Below, in pieces: positions 22,325 through 30,514 of a stretch of DNA of 64,000 nucleotides. The stretch covers positions 124,001 to 188,000 of the forward strand of contig CAWGRH010000013.1 in NCBI GenBank assembly GCA_963824905.1, in the 5' to 3' direction. The first letter of the stretch is position 1. Every line of letters starts with the position of its first letter. This DNA is from JAJPKK01 sp963824905. Lineage in GTDB: Bacteria > Pseudomonadota > Alphaproteobacteria > Rhizobiales > Xanthobacteraceae. Made by a program: the position numbers and the translations under genes. Below the pieces are notes generated by a model. The model did not search any database, was not told where the DNA came from, and worked only from the letters and a program-made list of their open reading frames with translations.

Positions 22325-23062
22325 TCATTCTCCTTCGGTCTCGGCGGCCGCCGGCGATCCGGCAGCGCGGCCTTGGTTCAAGTCCGTTTCGTTCGGGCGC
22401 GCACGGCCCCGGCGGGCGGCCCGCGCCTCCGATTTGCCGCGGCGCAGTGCGGCGGCGATGAGCTCGTCGGTGAGGACGAGCTTGGCGTCCGACATGTCGT
22501 CGAACGGCAGCACGAATTCGCTTTCTGCGGTCGCACCGCCCTTGGTCTCTTCGGTCGCACCGCCCTTGGTCTCGTCGGTGCGCGTCTCGTCGACGCGCAC
22601 CCGCACACCCGTGCCTTCGACGCCGACGAGGGTGCCGCGGAAACGCCGCCGTCCCTGGTGCGGCGCGTCGAGCTCGATCTTCACGAACTGGCCGGCGTGA
22701 CGCTCGAAATCGGAGCGGCGCACCAGCGGCCGATCGAGCCCCGGCGAGGATATCTCGAGGCGGTAGGCGCGATCGATCGGATCGGCGGCATCAAGCACCG
22801 GCGACAACGCGCGCGACGCAGCCTCGCATTCCTCGATGGTCATCGTGCCGTCGGGCCGCTCGGCCATCACCTGTACCGTGCAGCCGGCATTGCCGGAGAT
22901 CCGGACCCGCACCACGCGCAAACCGAGCTCGAGCAGCACCGGCGCGCAGATCGCAGCGACACGCGCCGCGACGCCGGTGTCGCCGATCACGCGCGGCTCG
23001 GCGAGCGCGCCGTGGGCGTCGTCGGCCGGGTGTTCTGCTGCGAAGGTCGCAGATGTCGTCAA
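22325..23062 (-). CDS. rimP: Ribosome maturation factor RimP
   Basis: The 245-residue product has the two RimP domains: RVAAICAPVLLELGLRVVRV near residue 33 and the YRLEISSPGLDRPL signature near 105, then an SH3-like C-terminal domain. It supports 30S maturation. A 24-bp in-frame tandem duplication (22534-22581) adds an extra ETKGGATE unit in the C-terminal domain, and the tail is an unusually long basic/acidic extension. It is the first gene of the rimP-nusA-ylxR-infB operon and follows a structured leader with a terminator-like hairpin. Confidence 0.95.
   Translation of the reverse strand: MTTSATFAAEHPADDAHGALAEPRVIGDTGVAARVAAICAPVLLELGLRVVRVRISGNAGCTVQVMAERPDGTMTIEECEAASRALSPVLDAADPIDRAYRLEISSPGLDRPLVRRSDFERHAGQFVKIELDAPHQGRRRFRGTLVGVEGTGVRVRVDETRTDETKGGATEETKGGATAESEFVLPFDDMSDAKLVLTDELIAAALRRGKSEARAARRGRARPNETDLNQGRAAGSPAAAETEGE
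22534..22581. repeat. 24-bp in-frame tandem duplication inside rimP
   Basis: Two adjacent 24-bp units that differ at only a few positions encode consecutive ETKGGATE-like octapeptides. A slippage or unequal-exchange origin is likely; the reading frame is kept. Confidence 0.8.
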
Positions 23063-23120
23063 GCGTTGGCTACCTGTCGTTTCGATACGTGCCCGGCCTT
23101 ACTTGCGTCCCGCAAGTAAT

Positions 23121-23152
23121 AAAAAAGAGCGGGTCCCGGGCGGGGCCCACTC
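23121..23152 (-). terminator. Terminator-like hairpin in the rimP leader
   Basis: On the minus strand GAGTGGG pairs with CCCGCTC (one G-T pair) around a GC-rich centre and is followed directly by six T residues. It sits between a predicted promoter and the rimP start. It may end readthrough from trmB or attenuate the rimP-nusA transcript. A second 7-bp hairpin (ACTTGCG/CGCAAGT) follows at 23101-23117. Confidence 0.65.
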
Positions 23153-23205
23153 TCACGAACCGATCGAAAGCTCGATCGTTATGAGAAGTCGAACTAGACG
23201 AGCGA

Positions 23206-23233
23206 AATATAGCGATTTACGGCGCGTGCGCAA
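23206..23233 (-). promoter_or_regulatory. Predicted promoter of the rimP-nusA-infB operon
   Basis: On the minus strand TTGCGC (-35) and TATATT (-10) are separated by 16 bp, about 140 bp upstream of the rimP ATG. The window is otherwise GC-rich, so the AT-rich hexamer stands out. The call is moderate because the -35 box is weak. Confidence 0.4.
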
Positions 23234-23294
23234 GATGGAGAACCGAAACTGTGGAGGACTACAATCCCACCCCGCTGCGGCAGGAGCCCGCGCA

Positions 23295-24008
23295 TCAGGC
23301 GAGGCGTCGAAATACCAGATAGCAGGGCACGCGCCCCTCGCGCTTCGCCTTGGCCTCGTAACGGGTTCCGGAAAAGCCGCGCCAGGGGAGGCGCCAGTCG
23401 TCGGCACGCTCGGCGGTCCATGCGAATTGCGGCGCGCGCAACAGCCGCTCGAGGGTCCAGGCGACATAGTCGGGAATGTCGCTCGCAAAGCGAAACGACG
23501 CGCCGGGCGCAAGCACGCGGGCAAGCATCGCCACCGTGTCGTCCTGCACGAAACGGCGCTTCCAATGCCGCCGCTTCGGCCAGGGATCGGCATAGAGCAG
23601 ATCGACGCCCGCAAGCGAATCCGCCGGGAGCCAGCGCAGGAGGTCCACGGCGTCGCCGGCGTAGAGACGGATGTTGTCGATACCGGTCGCTTCGATGAGG
23701 GCGAGGATTTTCGCCATGCCGTTGACGAAGGGCTCGCAGCCGATGAAGCCAGTGTCCGGCGCGGCGCGGGCCTCTTCGACGAGGTGCTCGCCGCCGCCGA
23801 ACCCGATTTCGAGGCGCACAGCATCTAGGGCGCGAGGAAACAGCGCGGCGAGATCGGGCGGCTTGACGAGGTCGATCGCGAGGCGCGGCAGCAGCTCTTC
23901 GATCAACGCGGCCTGGTGCGGCCGCAGGCGATGGCCCTTGCGCCGGCCGAAGAATGCGCGATCACGCCCGCCGTCGGATGTTGCGGTGATGGTGCGGTCC
24001 TCGATCAT
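23295..24008 (-). CDS. trmB: tRNA (guanine-N7-)-methyltransferase TrmB
   Basis: The ATG at 24008 gives 237 residues; a TTG ten codons upstream is an alternative. The protein has the class I methyltransferase motif LEIGFGGGEHLVEEA near residue 67, FIGCEPFVNGMAKIL, the TrmB signature YADPWPKRRHWKRRFVQ near 140 and a C-terminal TRYEAKAKREGR. It makes m7G46 in tRNA using SAM. It follows metK, the SAM synthetase gene, on the same strand. Confidence 0.94.
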   Translation of the reverse strand: MIEDRTITATSDGGRDRAFFGRRKGHRLRPHQAALIEELLPRLAIDLVKPPDLAALFPRALDAVRLEIGFGGGEHLVEEARAAPDTGFIGCEPFVNGMAKILALIEATGIDNIRLYAGDAVDLLRWLPADSLAGVDLLYADPWPKRRHWKRRFVQDDTVAMLARVLAPGASFRFASDIPDYVAWTLERLLRAPQFAWTAERADDWRLPWRGFSGTRYEAKAKREGRVPCYLVFRRLA

Positions 24009-24099
24009 CCGCACAGTATTTCGGTGCGACGCGGCCAACGATCAACCGGAAGCCGGCGATCGCAACGATCTCTCCGCGACGTTGTTGCGTGCTCGCGCG

Positions 24100-25295
24100 T
24101 TATTTCGCGAGCGAGCGCAAATCGTCGACGAGATCGGTGCGTTCCCAGGAGAAGCCGCCATCGGCCTCCGGCGGGCGGCCGAAATGGCCGTAGGCGCTGG
24201 TGCGCGCGTAGATCGGCCGGTTGAGGCCGAGATGCTCGCGGATGCCGCGCGGGGTGAGGTCCATCACCTCGCCGAGCGCCTTCTCCAGCCGGGCATCGGC
24301 GACCTGTCCGGTGCCGTAGCTGTCGACGTAGACCGAAAGCGGCTTGGCGACGCCGATCGCATAGGCGATCTGGATCGCGCAGCGATCCGCGAGGCCCGCG
24401 GCGACCACGTTCTTGGCGAGATAGCGCGCGGCATAGGCGGCCGAGCGGTCGACCTTGGTCGGGTCCTTGCCGGAGAACGCGCCGCCGCCATGGGGCGCGG
24501 CACCGCCATAGGTGTCGACGATGATCTTGCGCCCGGTGAGACCGCAGTCTCCGTCCGGGCCGCCGATCACGAACTTGCCGGTCGGATTGACGTGCCACAC
24601 CGTGTGCTTGGTGATCCATTCGGGCGGCAGCGCCTTGCGCACATAGGGTTCGACGATCGCCTGGATGTCGTGCGAGGAAAGCCTCTCGTCGTAGTGCTGG
24701 GTCGAGACCACGATCTGGGTCGCTTCGACCGGCTTGCCGTTCTCGTAGCGGATCGTCACCTGGCTCTTGGCGTCGGGCCCGAGCGCCTCGGATTCGCCGG
24801 AGCGGCGCGCCTGCGACATCACCTTGAGGATGCGGTGGGCGTAGAAGATCGGCGCCGGCATCAGCTCCGGCGTCTCGCGGCAGGCATAGCCGAACATGAT
24901 GCCCTGGTCGCCGGCACCTTCGTCCTTGTTGCCGGCGGAATCGACACCCTGGGCGATGTCGGTCGACTGGGCGTGCAGATGCACCTCGATCGAGGCCTTC
25001 TCCCAATGGAAGCCCGGCCTGCTCGTAGCCGATGTCCTTCACCGCGAGGCGGGCGATGTGAGCGATGTAGTCGCGGGTGATGGCGGACGGCCCGCGGGTC
25101 TCGCCGGCGATCACGACGCGATTGGTGGTGGCGAGCGTTTCGCAGGCGACGCGGACATTGGAGCGGATCCCAACCCTGTTGCGGCGCGATCGTGAAGAAG
25201 GCATCGACGACCTCATCGGAGATGCGGTCGCACACCTTGTCGGGGTGACCCTCGGAAACCGATTCGCTGGTAAACAGATAGCTCGCGCGCGACAC
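24100..25295 (-). CDS. metK: S-adenosylmethionine synthetase (two +1 frameshifts as given)
   Basis: Three frames together give a complete MetK of 397 residues. Frame 1 starts at a GTG behind GGGGAG and encodes SRASYLFTSESVSEGHPDKVCDRISDE. An extra base near 25163 leads into frame 2 (VRVACETLATTNRVVIAGE, KDIGYEQAG). An extra C in CCC at 25013-25015 leads into frame 3, which carries GAGDQGIMFGYA, the GGAAPHGGGAFSGKDPTKVDRS loop and the C-terminus. Removing both bases restores 1194 nt, the normal length. The enzyme makes SAM from ATP and methionine and is essential, so base errors are the likeliest explanation. Confidence 0.88.
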
Positions 25296-25443
25296 TGATG
25301 ATCTCCCCGCAGACGCGAGTTCCACCCGCGCCGTCATAGCCGCGTGTTCATGCAGCGCGGCGCCGTAGCGGTCAAGGTGTCGGCAGAAGGTAGGGGTGGA
25401 GGGTGGGGAAAGGCGGATAATCGCGCTGGACGCGGGCCGATCG

Positions 25444-25875
25444 TCAGCCGGGCTCCTTGGTCTCAGCCTCCTCGCCGGCAATCTGTTGCACGAGGTCGAC
25501 GATGCGGCGGCGCAGCTTGGCGTCCTTGATGCGCATGAAGGCCTTGGTCAGCGACAGACCGTCCGAGGTCGCGAGAAAGTCCGATACATAGGCCGGAGAT
25601 GGTGCCTCTTGCATTCCGGGAGCGGGTTCGAACTCGCCGGAAATGATCGGTGCGCCCTCGAAAAAGAACGCAACGGGAACCTGGAGGATTTGCGAAATCT
25701 GCTGCAGACGGCTGGCGCCGATGCGGTTCGTACCTTTTTCGTATTTTTGCACCTGCTGGAAGGTCAAGCCGAGGGCGTCCCCGAGCTTTTCCTGGCTCAT
25801 CCCCAGCATCATGCGACGCATACGCACCCGGCTGCCCACGTGCTTGTCTATCGGATTGGGAGCCTTCTTGGCCAT
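25444..25875 (-). CDS. XRE-family helix-turn-helix regulator
   Basis: The 143-residue protein has an N-terminal HTH_XRE domain (residues 12-66: VGSRVRMRRMMLGMSQEKLGD, LTFQQVQKYEKGTNRIGASRL) and a short C-terminal part ending with a helical KLRRRIVDLVQQIAGEE. Very similar regulators occur next to metK and lnt across Rhizobiales. The target is unknown; autoregulation through the palindrome at 25963 is possible. The ATG has AGGAGAG upstream. Confidence 0.9.
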   Translation of the reverse strand: MAKKAPNPIDKHVGSRVRMRRMMLGMSQEKLGDALGLTFQQVQKYEKGTNRIGASRLQQISQILQVPVAFFFEGAPIISGEFEPAPGMQEAPSPAYVSDFLATSDGLSLTKAFMRIKDAKLRRRIVDLVQQIAGEEAETKEPG

Positions 25876-25962
25876 CCAGTCTCTCCTTTACCCATCCCCT
25901 CGATCACATCACGTCCCCTGGAATTTTTGCGTCATGCACCTGACACAACCAAAGTGCAACCG

Positions 25963-25978
25963 ATGATTCCGCAATCAT
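25963..25978. promoter_or_regulatory. Palindrome in the XRE gene promoter region (candidate operator)
   Basis: ATGATT and AATCAT form a perfect 6-bp inverted repeat around CCGC, about 90 bp upstream of the XRE gene. The surrounding 25876-26096 region is markedly AT-rich for this genome and contains a TATAAT on the minus strand (26030-26025). Autoregulation is inferred. Confidence 0.35.
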
Positions 25979-26096
25979 AATTCAAGAATGGGGATACACC
26001 TGCGAATTAGTGCACGAAATTGTAATTATATGCAGTTTTTGAACAATTAAACTTGCGAACCCCCTTTGCACGCGTTTGTTGTACTTGCAACTTTTG

Positions 26097-27677
26097 CTAT
26101 TTGCGCACACGAATTACGAGCGACGCGGCGAAAATCGCGGCAATAACGAGCCACAACCACAGGTCGCCAATCCTCGCGTAAATCGTGGCGGCAATTGGCC
26201 GCGGCAACCTGGAATCGAGCGTTCCGGCGCTCCCGAGCGGAAGCGATTGCACGATGCGGCCCAACGGGTCGATCACCGCCGACACGCCGGTATTGGCGGT
26301 GCGAATGAGCGGAAGACCTTCCTCGATGGCGAGCACGCGGGCCTGCTGCAAATGCTGGTAAGGCCCTGCACTTATGCCGAACCACGCGTCGTTGGTGAGG
26401 TTCAGGAGCCAGCCCGGCCGTTCTCCCGGGGGTACTGCCTCACCGGGAAAGATCGCCTCGTAGCAGATCAGCGGCAGCATCTCCGGCGCGCCGGGCACCG
26501 CCATCCGCCGCCGCCTCTCGCCAGGGATGAACCCACCCGGCATCTTGGTGAGTTGCATCAGCCCGAGGCTTTCGAGGAAAGATTGAAACGGCAAGTATTC
26601 GCCGAAGGGCACAAGGTGCAGCTTATCGTAGATCGAAAGAATCGAGCCGTTGTGGTCGATCACGTAGATCGAGTTGTAGGCGCGCACGCCCCGGACGCCG
26701 GGAACCGGATCGGCGAGCCGCGCCGCTCCGGTGATCAGCACCGTCGTCGACGGAAGCACCTTGGCGATGGCCGCAAGCGCCTCGGGCTCGCGGGTCAGAA
26801 AGAACGGGAACGCCGATTCGGGCCAGATCAGGTGGGTGATGCCATCGAGCGGGATACCCGATTCCGCGCCCTGCGACAGGTCGAGGTAGCGCCGCATCAC
26901 ATCGGCCTTGTTGCGGTAGTTGAATTTCTCGTCCTGCTGCACGTTCGGCTGCATGATGCGCAGGCGTACGCCATCGTCCATCTCGGTCGGATCGAGCGCG
27001 AGCCGAACTGCGCCGAACGCCGCAAGCACCGCGAGAAGGCCGACGGCGCCGATGACGGGCAGGAAGCGCCACCGTTTCCGGTCGTCGGCGAGCAAGGCGG
27101 GGCTCGCGAACACCGCGACGGCAATGAATGTCAGTCCCCAGATGCCGAACACCGCGGCGCTCTGTGCGAGCGCGAGCGGCGCGGTGAGCGCGTAGCCGAA
27201 CGCATTCCACGGAAATCCCGTGAACAGGTGGCCGCGCAGCCATTCGCTCGTGGTCAAGGCGGCAGCGAGCGTCAGGACGCGGAATGCGCCCGGCGTCCAC
27301 AACACGCGTGCGAGCGCGACGCCGATCCCGGTGAACGCCGCGAGGCCGGCGGGCAGTGCGGTCACCCCGACCGGCAGCAGCCAACCGAAGGTCTTGGCAT
27401 CGACCAGGAAGGCGTAGCCGACCCAGTAAAGGCCGGCGACGAAGTAGCCGAAGCCGAACCACCAGCCGATCAGAAAGCCGGCCGCTGCACCGCGCCAGCG
27501 CGCGGCTGCGGCCCCGTCGACCAGCCACACCAGCAGCGGAAAAGTCACGAACAGCACCGGCCAGAAATGGACCGGCGCCATCGCCAGTGCCGATACCGCG
27601 CCGGCGACGAATGCAATCGCGGCGCGACGCCATCCCCAGGCGAGAATGACGGGTTGAGCCAGGCGGAACCAATTCAC
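26097..27677 (-). CDS. lnt: Apolipoprotein N-acyltransferase
   Basis: The 526-residue inner-membrane protein has six to eight hydrophobic segments in the first 215 residues and a nitrilase-type periplasmic domain. The catalytic triad lies in WPESAFPF (Glu), YDKLHLVPFGEYLPF (Lys) and LICYEAIFP (Cys). A final transmembrane segment lies near the C-terminus. Lnt adds the third acyl chain to bacterial lipoproteins. The ATG overlaps the stop of the preceding CorC-like gene by 4 nt, so the two are coupled. Confidence 0.96.
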   Translation of the reverse strand: MNWFRLAQPVILAWGWRRAAIAFVAGAVSALAMAPVHFWPVLFVTFPLLVWLVDGAAAARWRGAAAGFLIGWWFGFGYFVAGLYWVGYAFLVDAKTFGWLLPVGVTALPAGLAAFTGIGVALARVLWTPGAFRVLTLAAALTTSEWLRGHLFTGFPWNAFGYALTAPLALAQSAAVFGIWGLTFIAVAVFASPALLADDRKRWRFLPVIGAVGLLAVLAAFGAVRLALDPTEMDDGVRLRIMQPNVQQDEKFNYRNKADVMRRYLDLSQGAESGIPLDGITHLIWPESAFPFFLTREPEALAAIAKVLPSTTVLITGAARLADPVPGVRGVRAYNSIYVIDHNGSILSIYDKLHLVPFGEYLPFQSFLESLGLMQLTKMPGGFIPGERRRRMAVPGAPEMLPLICYEAIFPGEAVPPGERPGWLLNLTNDAWFGISAGPYQHLQQARVLAIEEGLPLIRTANTGVSAVIDPLGRIVQSLPLGSAGTLDSRLPRPIAATIYARIGDLWLWLVIAAIFAASLVIRVRK

Positions 27678-28897
27678 GGCTTGGCTGTCGATCCGGCTGG
27701 CGTCTCGGCCGCGGCCGTGGCGGCGGGAGAGATCGGATCGCCGGGGTCCGTCGCGACCACCGACAGGGCAGTGGACGGCGGCTCGGCGGGATCAGCCATC
27801 GGCACTCCAGTCGCGGGGCCACGTGCATCGGCGCGGCGCGGCGGACTGCGCTCGATCACCCGGCGGCGCTCGCGGCTCGGATAGATGCGCACGCGCTTGA
27901 CGCGGCGCGGATCGGCGTCGAGGACCTCGATCTCGAAGGTACCGGGGCCGGAAATCAACTCGCCGCGCACCGGCACGCGATCGACCAAAGTGACGATGTA
28001 GCCCGCGACGGTGTCGACCTCTTCGGCGGCCTTGCCGACGTCGAATTCGGGCCCGATCACGGCGAGCGCCTCTTCGAGGCTCGCCCGCCCGACCGCGATG
28101 AAGGAGCCGTCGGTCTGGCGGATGACCGTCATCGCCGCCGCCTCGTCGTGCTCGTCGTCGATCTCGCCAACGATCTCCTCGACGATGTCCTCGATCGAGA
28201 CGATGCCCTCGGTGCCGCCATATTCGTCGATGACGAGCGCGAGGTGGATGCGCGTCGCCTGCATCTTCGCGAGCAGGTCGATCGCCGGCATCGACGGCGG
28301 CACGAACAGCATGGTGCGGACGATCTTGGTCGTCGACAGCGGCCGAGCGAGATCGACGGCGGAAAGGTCGAGCCCGGCCGGATGCGGCTCGCTGCGCGCG
28401 GAGCCGGCTTCGGTCGGTCTGGCCTCGGTCGCTGCAGTGGCGGCCTGCGCCATCATGAACGCGATCATGTCGCGGATATGCACCATCCCGATCGGATCAT
28501 CGAGGGTGTCGTTGTAGACGACGAGGCGCGAATGGGCGGCGTCCTTGAAGACCTTGAGAAGGTCGCCGAGGGCGACATCCTGCTGCACCGCGACGATGTC
28601 GGTCCGCGGCACCATGACGTCGTCGACCCGGCGCTCGCGCAGGCTCAGGATGTTCTTGAGCATGCGGCTCTCTTCGGGGGAGAAGCCGGTTTCGGCCCCC
28701 TCCCCTTCGAGCAGCACTTGCAGATCCGAGCGGATCGAGGTCGGGCTCCAGCCGAACACTGCGCGCAGCAGCCGGTTCGACCACGACTCCGGATTTTCCC
28801 GCGCGCCGTTGCCGGCGCGGCGCGGCAAAGGCGCCGCATCGCCGGAGCCGGCCCTGGGGTCCTTGTCAGCAGTCATGGGGGCAGAATTGTCGGACAT
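27674..28897 (-). CDS. corC: CorC/HlyC-family CBS-domain protein
   Basis: From the ATG at 28897 the product has about 407 residues (a TTG five codons upstream is possible). It has the cytosolic CorC layout: RVDDVMVPRTDIVAV opening two CBS domains (about 95-265), with IDEYGGTEGIVSIEDIVEEIVGEI in the second, then a CorC/HlyC FAD-like domain (about 280-360, GYIVTLVDRVPVRGELI). The N-terminus lacks the DUF21 membrane domain. Linkage to ybeY and lnt is standard. The Ala/Pro-rich ends are extra. It probably acts in divalent-cation homeostasis, though the exact role is unproven. Confidence 0.9.
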   Translation of the reverse strand: MSDNSAPMTADKDPRAGSGDAAPLPRRAGNGARENPESWSNRLLRAVFGWSPTSIRSDLQVLLEGEGAETGFSPEESRMLKNILSLRERRVDDVMVPRTDIVAVQQDVALGDLLKVFKDAAHSRLVVYNDTLDDPIGMVHIRDMIAFMMAQAATAATEARPTEAGSARSEPHPAGLDLSAVDLARPLSTTKIVRTMLFVPPSMPAIDLLAKMQATRIHLALVIDEYGGTEGIVSIEDIVEEIVGEIDDEHDEAAAMTVIRQTDGSFIAVGRASLEEALAVIGPEFDVGKAAEEVDTVAGYIVTLVDRVPVRGELISGPGTFEIEVLDADPRRVKRVRIYPSRERRRVIERSPPRRADARGPATGVPMADPAEPPSTALSVVATDPGDPISPAATAAAETPAGSTAKP

Positions 28898-28908
28898 CGC
28901 ACGCGGTT

Positions 28909-29430
28909 TCAAGCATCATGGGGGGCATAGGGATCGGATATACCCAACGTGGCGAGGATCTCGCGCTCGAGCGCTTCCATGTCCTCGGCCTCTCCGTCGG
29001 TTTGATGATCGTATCCCAAAAGATGGAGAAAACCATGAACGACGAGATGCGCGAGGTGTTGTGATACCGTCCGACCCTGCTCGCGCGCTTCGCGAACGAC
29101 GGTCTCGCAGGCGATGGCGATGTCGCCGAGGTGGACGAGCGCCGATGGGTCGGGCGCTCCGAGGTCGGATGCCGGCGGTGCCGGAAACGACAGCACGTTG
29201 GTCGCTTCCTCGCGTCCGCGCCATTGGGCGTTGAGGGCGGCGATCGTCGCATCGTCACACAGGAGCACCGCAACCTCGGCGGCGGGCTCGCCTACGTCCG
29301 TGGCGGCTGCGGCCCGTGAGATCGCCTCTCGCACTACGGCTTCGGCGCCAGGCTCGGCCTCCCACAGCCCCGATTCGGTCAAGACGTCGACTGTGACACC
29401 GGACGGCGCGAGGCGCAGCGAGGCCGTCAT
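28909..29430 (-). CDS. ybeY: Endoribonuclease YbeY
   Basis: The 173-residue YbeY has the zinc motif H132-x3-H136-x5-H142 in HLVVHGFLHLLGYDH, and the upstream block WRGREEATNVLSFP near 70-83. It processes 16S rRNA 3' ends and takes part in ribosome quality control. It starts inside the stop codon of phoH (4-nt overlap). The length fits the family. Confidence 0.96.
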   Translation of the reverse strand: MTASLRLAPSGVTVDVLTESGLWEAEPGAEAVVREAISRAAAATDVGEPAAEVAVLLCDDATIAALNAQWRGREEATNVLSFPAPPASDLGAPDPSALVHLGDIAIACETVVREAREQGRTVSQHLAHLVVHGFLHLLGYDHQTDGEAEDMEALEREILATLGISDPYAPHDA

Positions 29431-30509
29431 TCTTTGACTTCGGCCTTGCCGTCCGCCTTCTTCTCCGCCTTTTCGGCCTTCGCCGCGGCCAGCTTTCCGG
29501 CCGCGCGGTCGTAGGCTGCGACGATCTTGGCGACGAGGTCGTGACGGATGACGTCCTCGTGGGTGAACACCACCTGGCCGATGCCCTCGACGCCGGAGAG
29601 CAGCCGCACCGCCTCGGCGAGGCCGGAGGTCTGGCCGGGCGGCAGGTCGACCTGGCTCGGATCGCCGGTGATGATCATGCGGCTGTTCTCGCCGAGCCGG
29701 GTGAGAAACATCTTCATCTGCATCGACGTGGTGTTCTGCGCCTCGTCGAGAATGATCACCGCGTTGGAGAGCGTGCGGCCGCGCATGAAGGCGAGCGGCG
29801 CGATCTCGATCTCGTTCGTCTGCAGGGCGCGCTCGACGATGCGGGCGTCCATGAGATCGGCGAGCGCATCGTAGATCGGGCGCAGATAGGGATCGACCTT
29901 CTCGCGCAGATCGCCGGGCAGGAAGCCGAGCCGTTCGCCGGCTTCGACCGCCGGCCGCGACAGGATGATACGATCGACCTCCTTGCGCTCGAACAGCGCG
30001 ATGGCGTGGGCGACCGCAAGCCAGGTCTTGCCGGTGCCGGCCGGGCCGATGCCGAACACCATCGCATGGCGGCGCAGTGCGCGGATGTAGGCGTCCTGCA
30101 TGGCGGTGCGGGCACGCACCGGCCGTTTGCGCAGATTGATCTCCTCGAAGCTCGCCCGCGGCGCAGTGGGATCGAAGTCGAACAGCGAGCCCTGCGCGAT
30201 CGCAAGCCGGATCGCGCCCTCGACGTCGCCGGTGACGAGATCGCGGCCGCGCTTGAGCTGCTCATAGAGGCCTTCAAGCACGCGTCGCGCCTGCTCGCAG
30301 GCATCGCGGCTGCCTTCGAGGGTGACGTGATTGCCGCGCTGCTCGGCGACCACGCCGAGGCGGCGCTCGATCAAGGCGAGGTTCTGGCCGTACTGACCGA
30401 ACAGCGCTGAGGCGAGCCGGTTGTCGTCGAACGCGACCACGATTTGGGTCGCCGATTCTGCGGGTGGAGCAGGAATGACCGATCCGGGATCGGATGCGCG
30501 TCTTGCCAA
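29427..30509 (-). CDS. phoH: PhoH-like ATPase (YbeZ/PhoL)
   Basis: The 360-residue protein has a KH-like N-terminal part and the PhoH domain with Walker A GPAGTGKT at 155-162 and Walker B VIILDEAQNT near 250. It also has GDPSQVDLP, typical of the PhoH/RecD-like fold. Its C-terminal tail is Lys/Ala/Glu rich. The phoH-ybeY-corC-lnt order is conserved in Rhizobiales. It is a cytoplasmic ATPase with proposed RNA-related roles. It starts 6 bp after the miaB stop. Confidence 0.93.
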   Translation of the reverse strand: MARRASDPGSVIPAPPAESATQIVVAFDDNRLASALFGQYGQNLALIERRLGVVAEQRGNHVTLEGSRDACEQARRVLEGLYEQLKRGRDLVTGDVEGAIRLAIAQGSLFDFDPTAPRASFEEINLRKRPVRARTAMQDAYIRALRRHAMVFGIGPAGTGKTWLAVAHAIALFERKEVDRIILSRPAVEAGERLGFLPGDLREKVDPYLRPIYDALADLMDARIVERALQTNEIEIAPLAFMRGRTLSNAVIILDEAQNTTSMQMKMFLTRLGENSRMIITGDPSQVDLPPGQTSGLAEAVRLLSGVEGIGQVVFTHEDVIRHDLVAKIVAAYDRAAGKLAAAKAEKAEKKADGKAEVKE

Positions 30510-30514
30510 CTCGA

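Noticed and set aside
20573..23119. An 848-codon open frame antisense to nusA and rimP
   Set aside because: The minus-strand genes are clearly recognised, so the plus-strand frame is a by-product of their codon use.
23063..23294. A tRNA gene before rimP, as in E. coli metY
   Set aside because: No cloverleaf with a CCA end or T-loop sequence is visible; the hairpins there are terminator-like.
25296..25443. A SAM riboswitch before metK
   Set aside because: I looked for SAM-II/SAM-V-like hairpins and saw none; the gap is ordinary GC-rich sequence with a start signal only.
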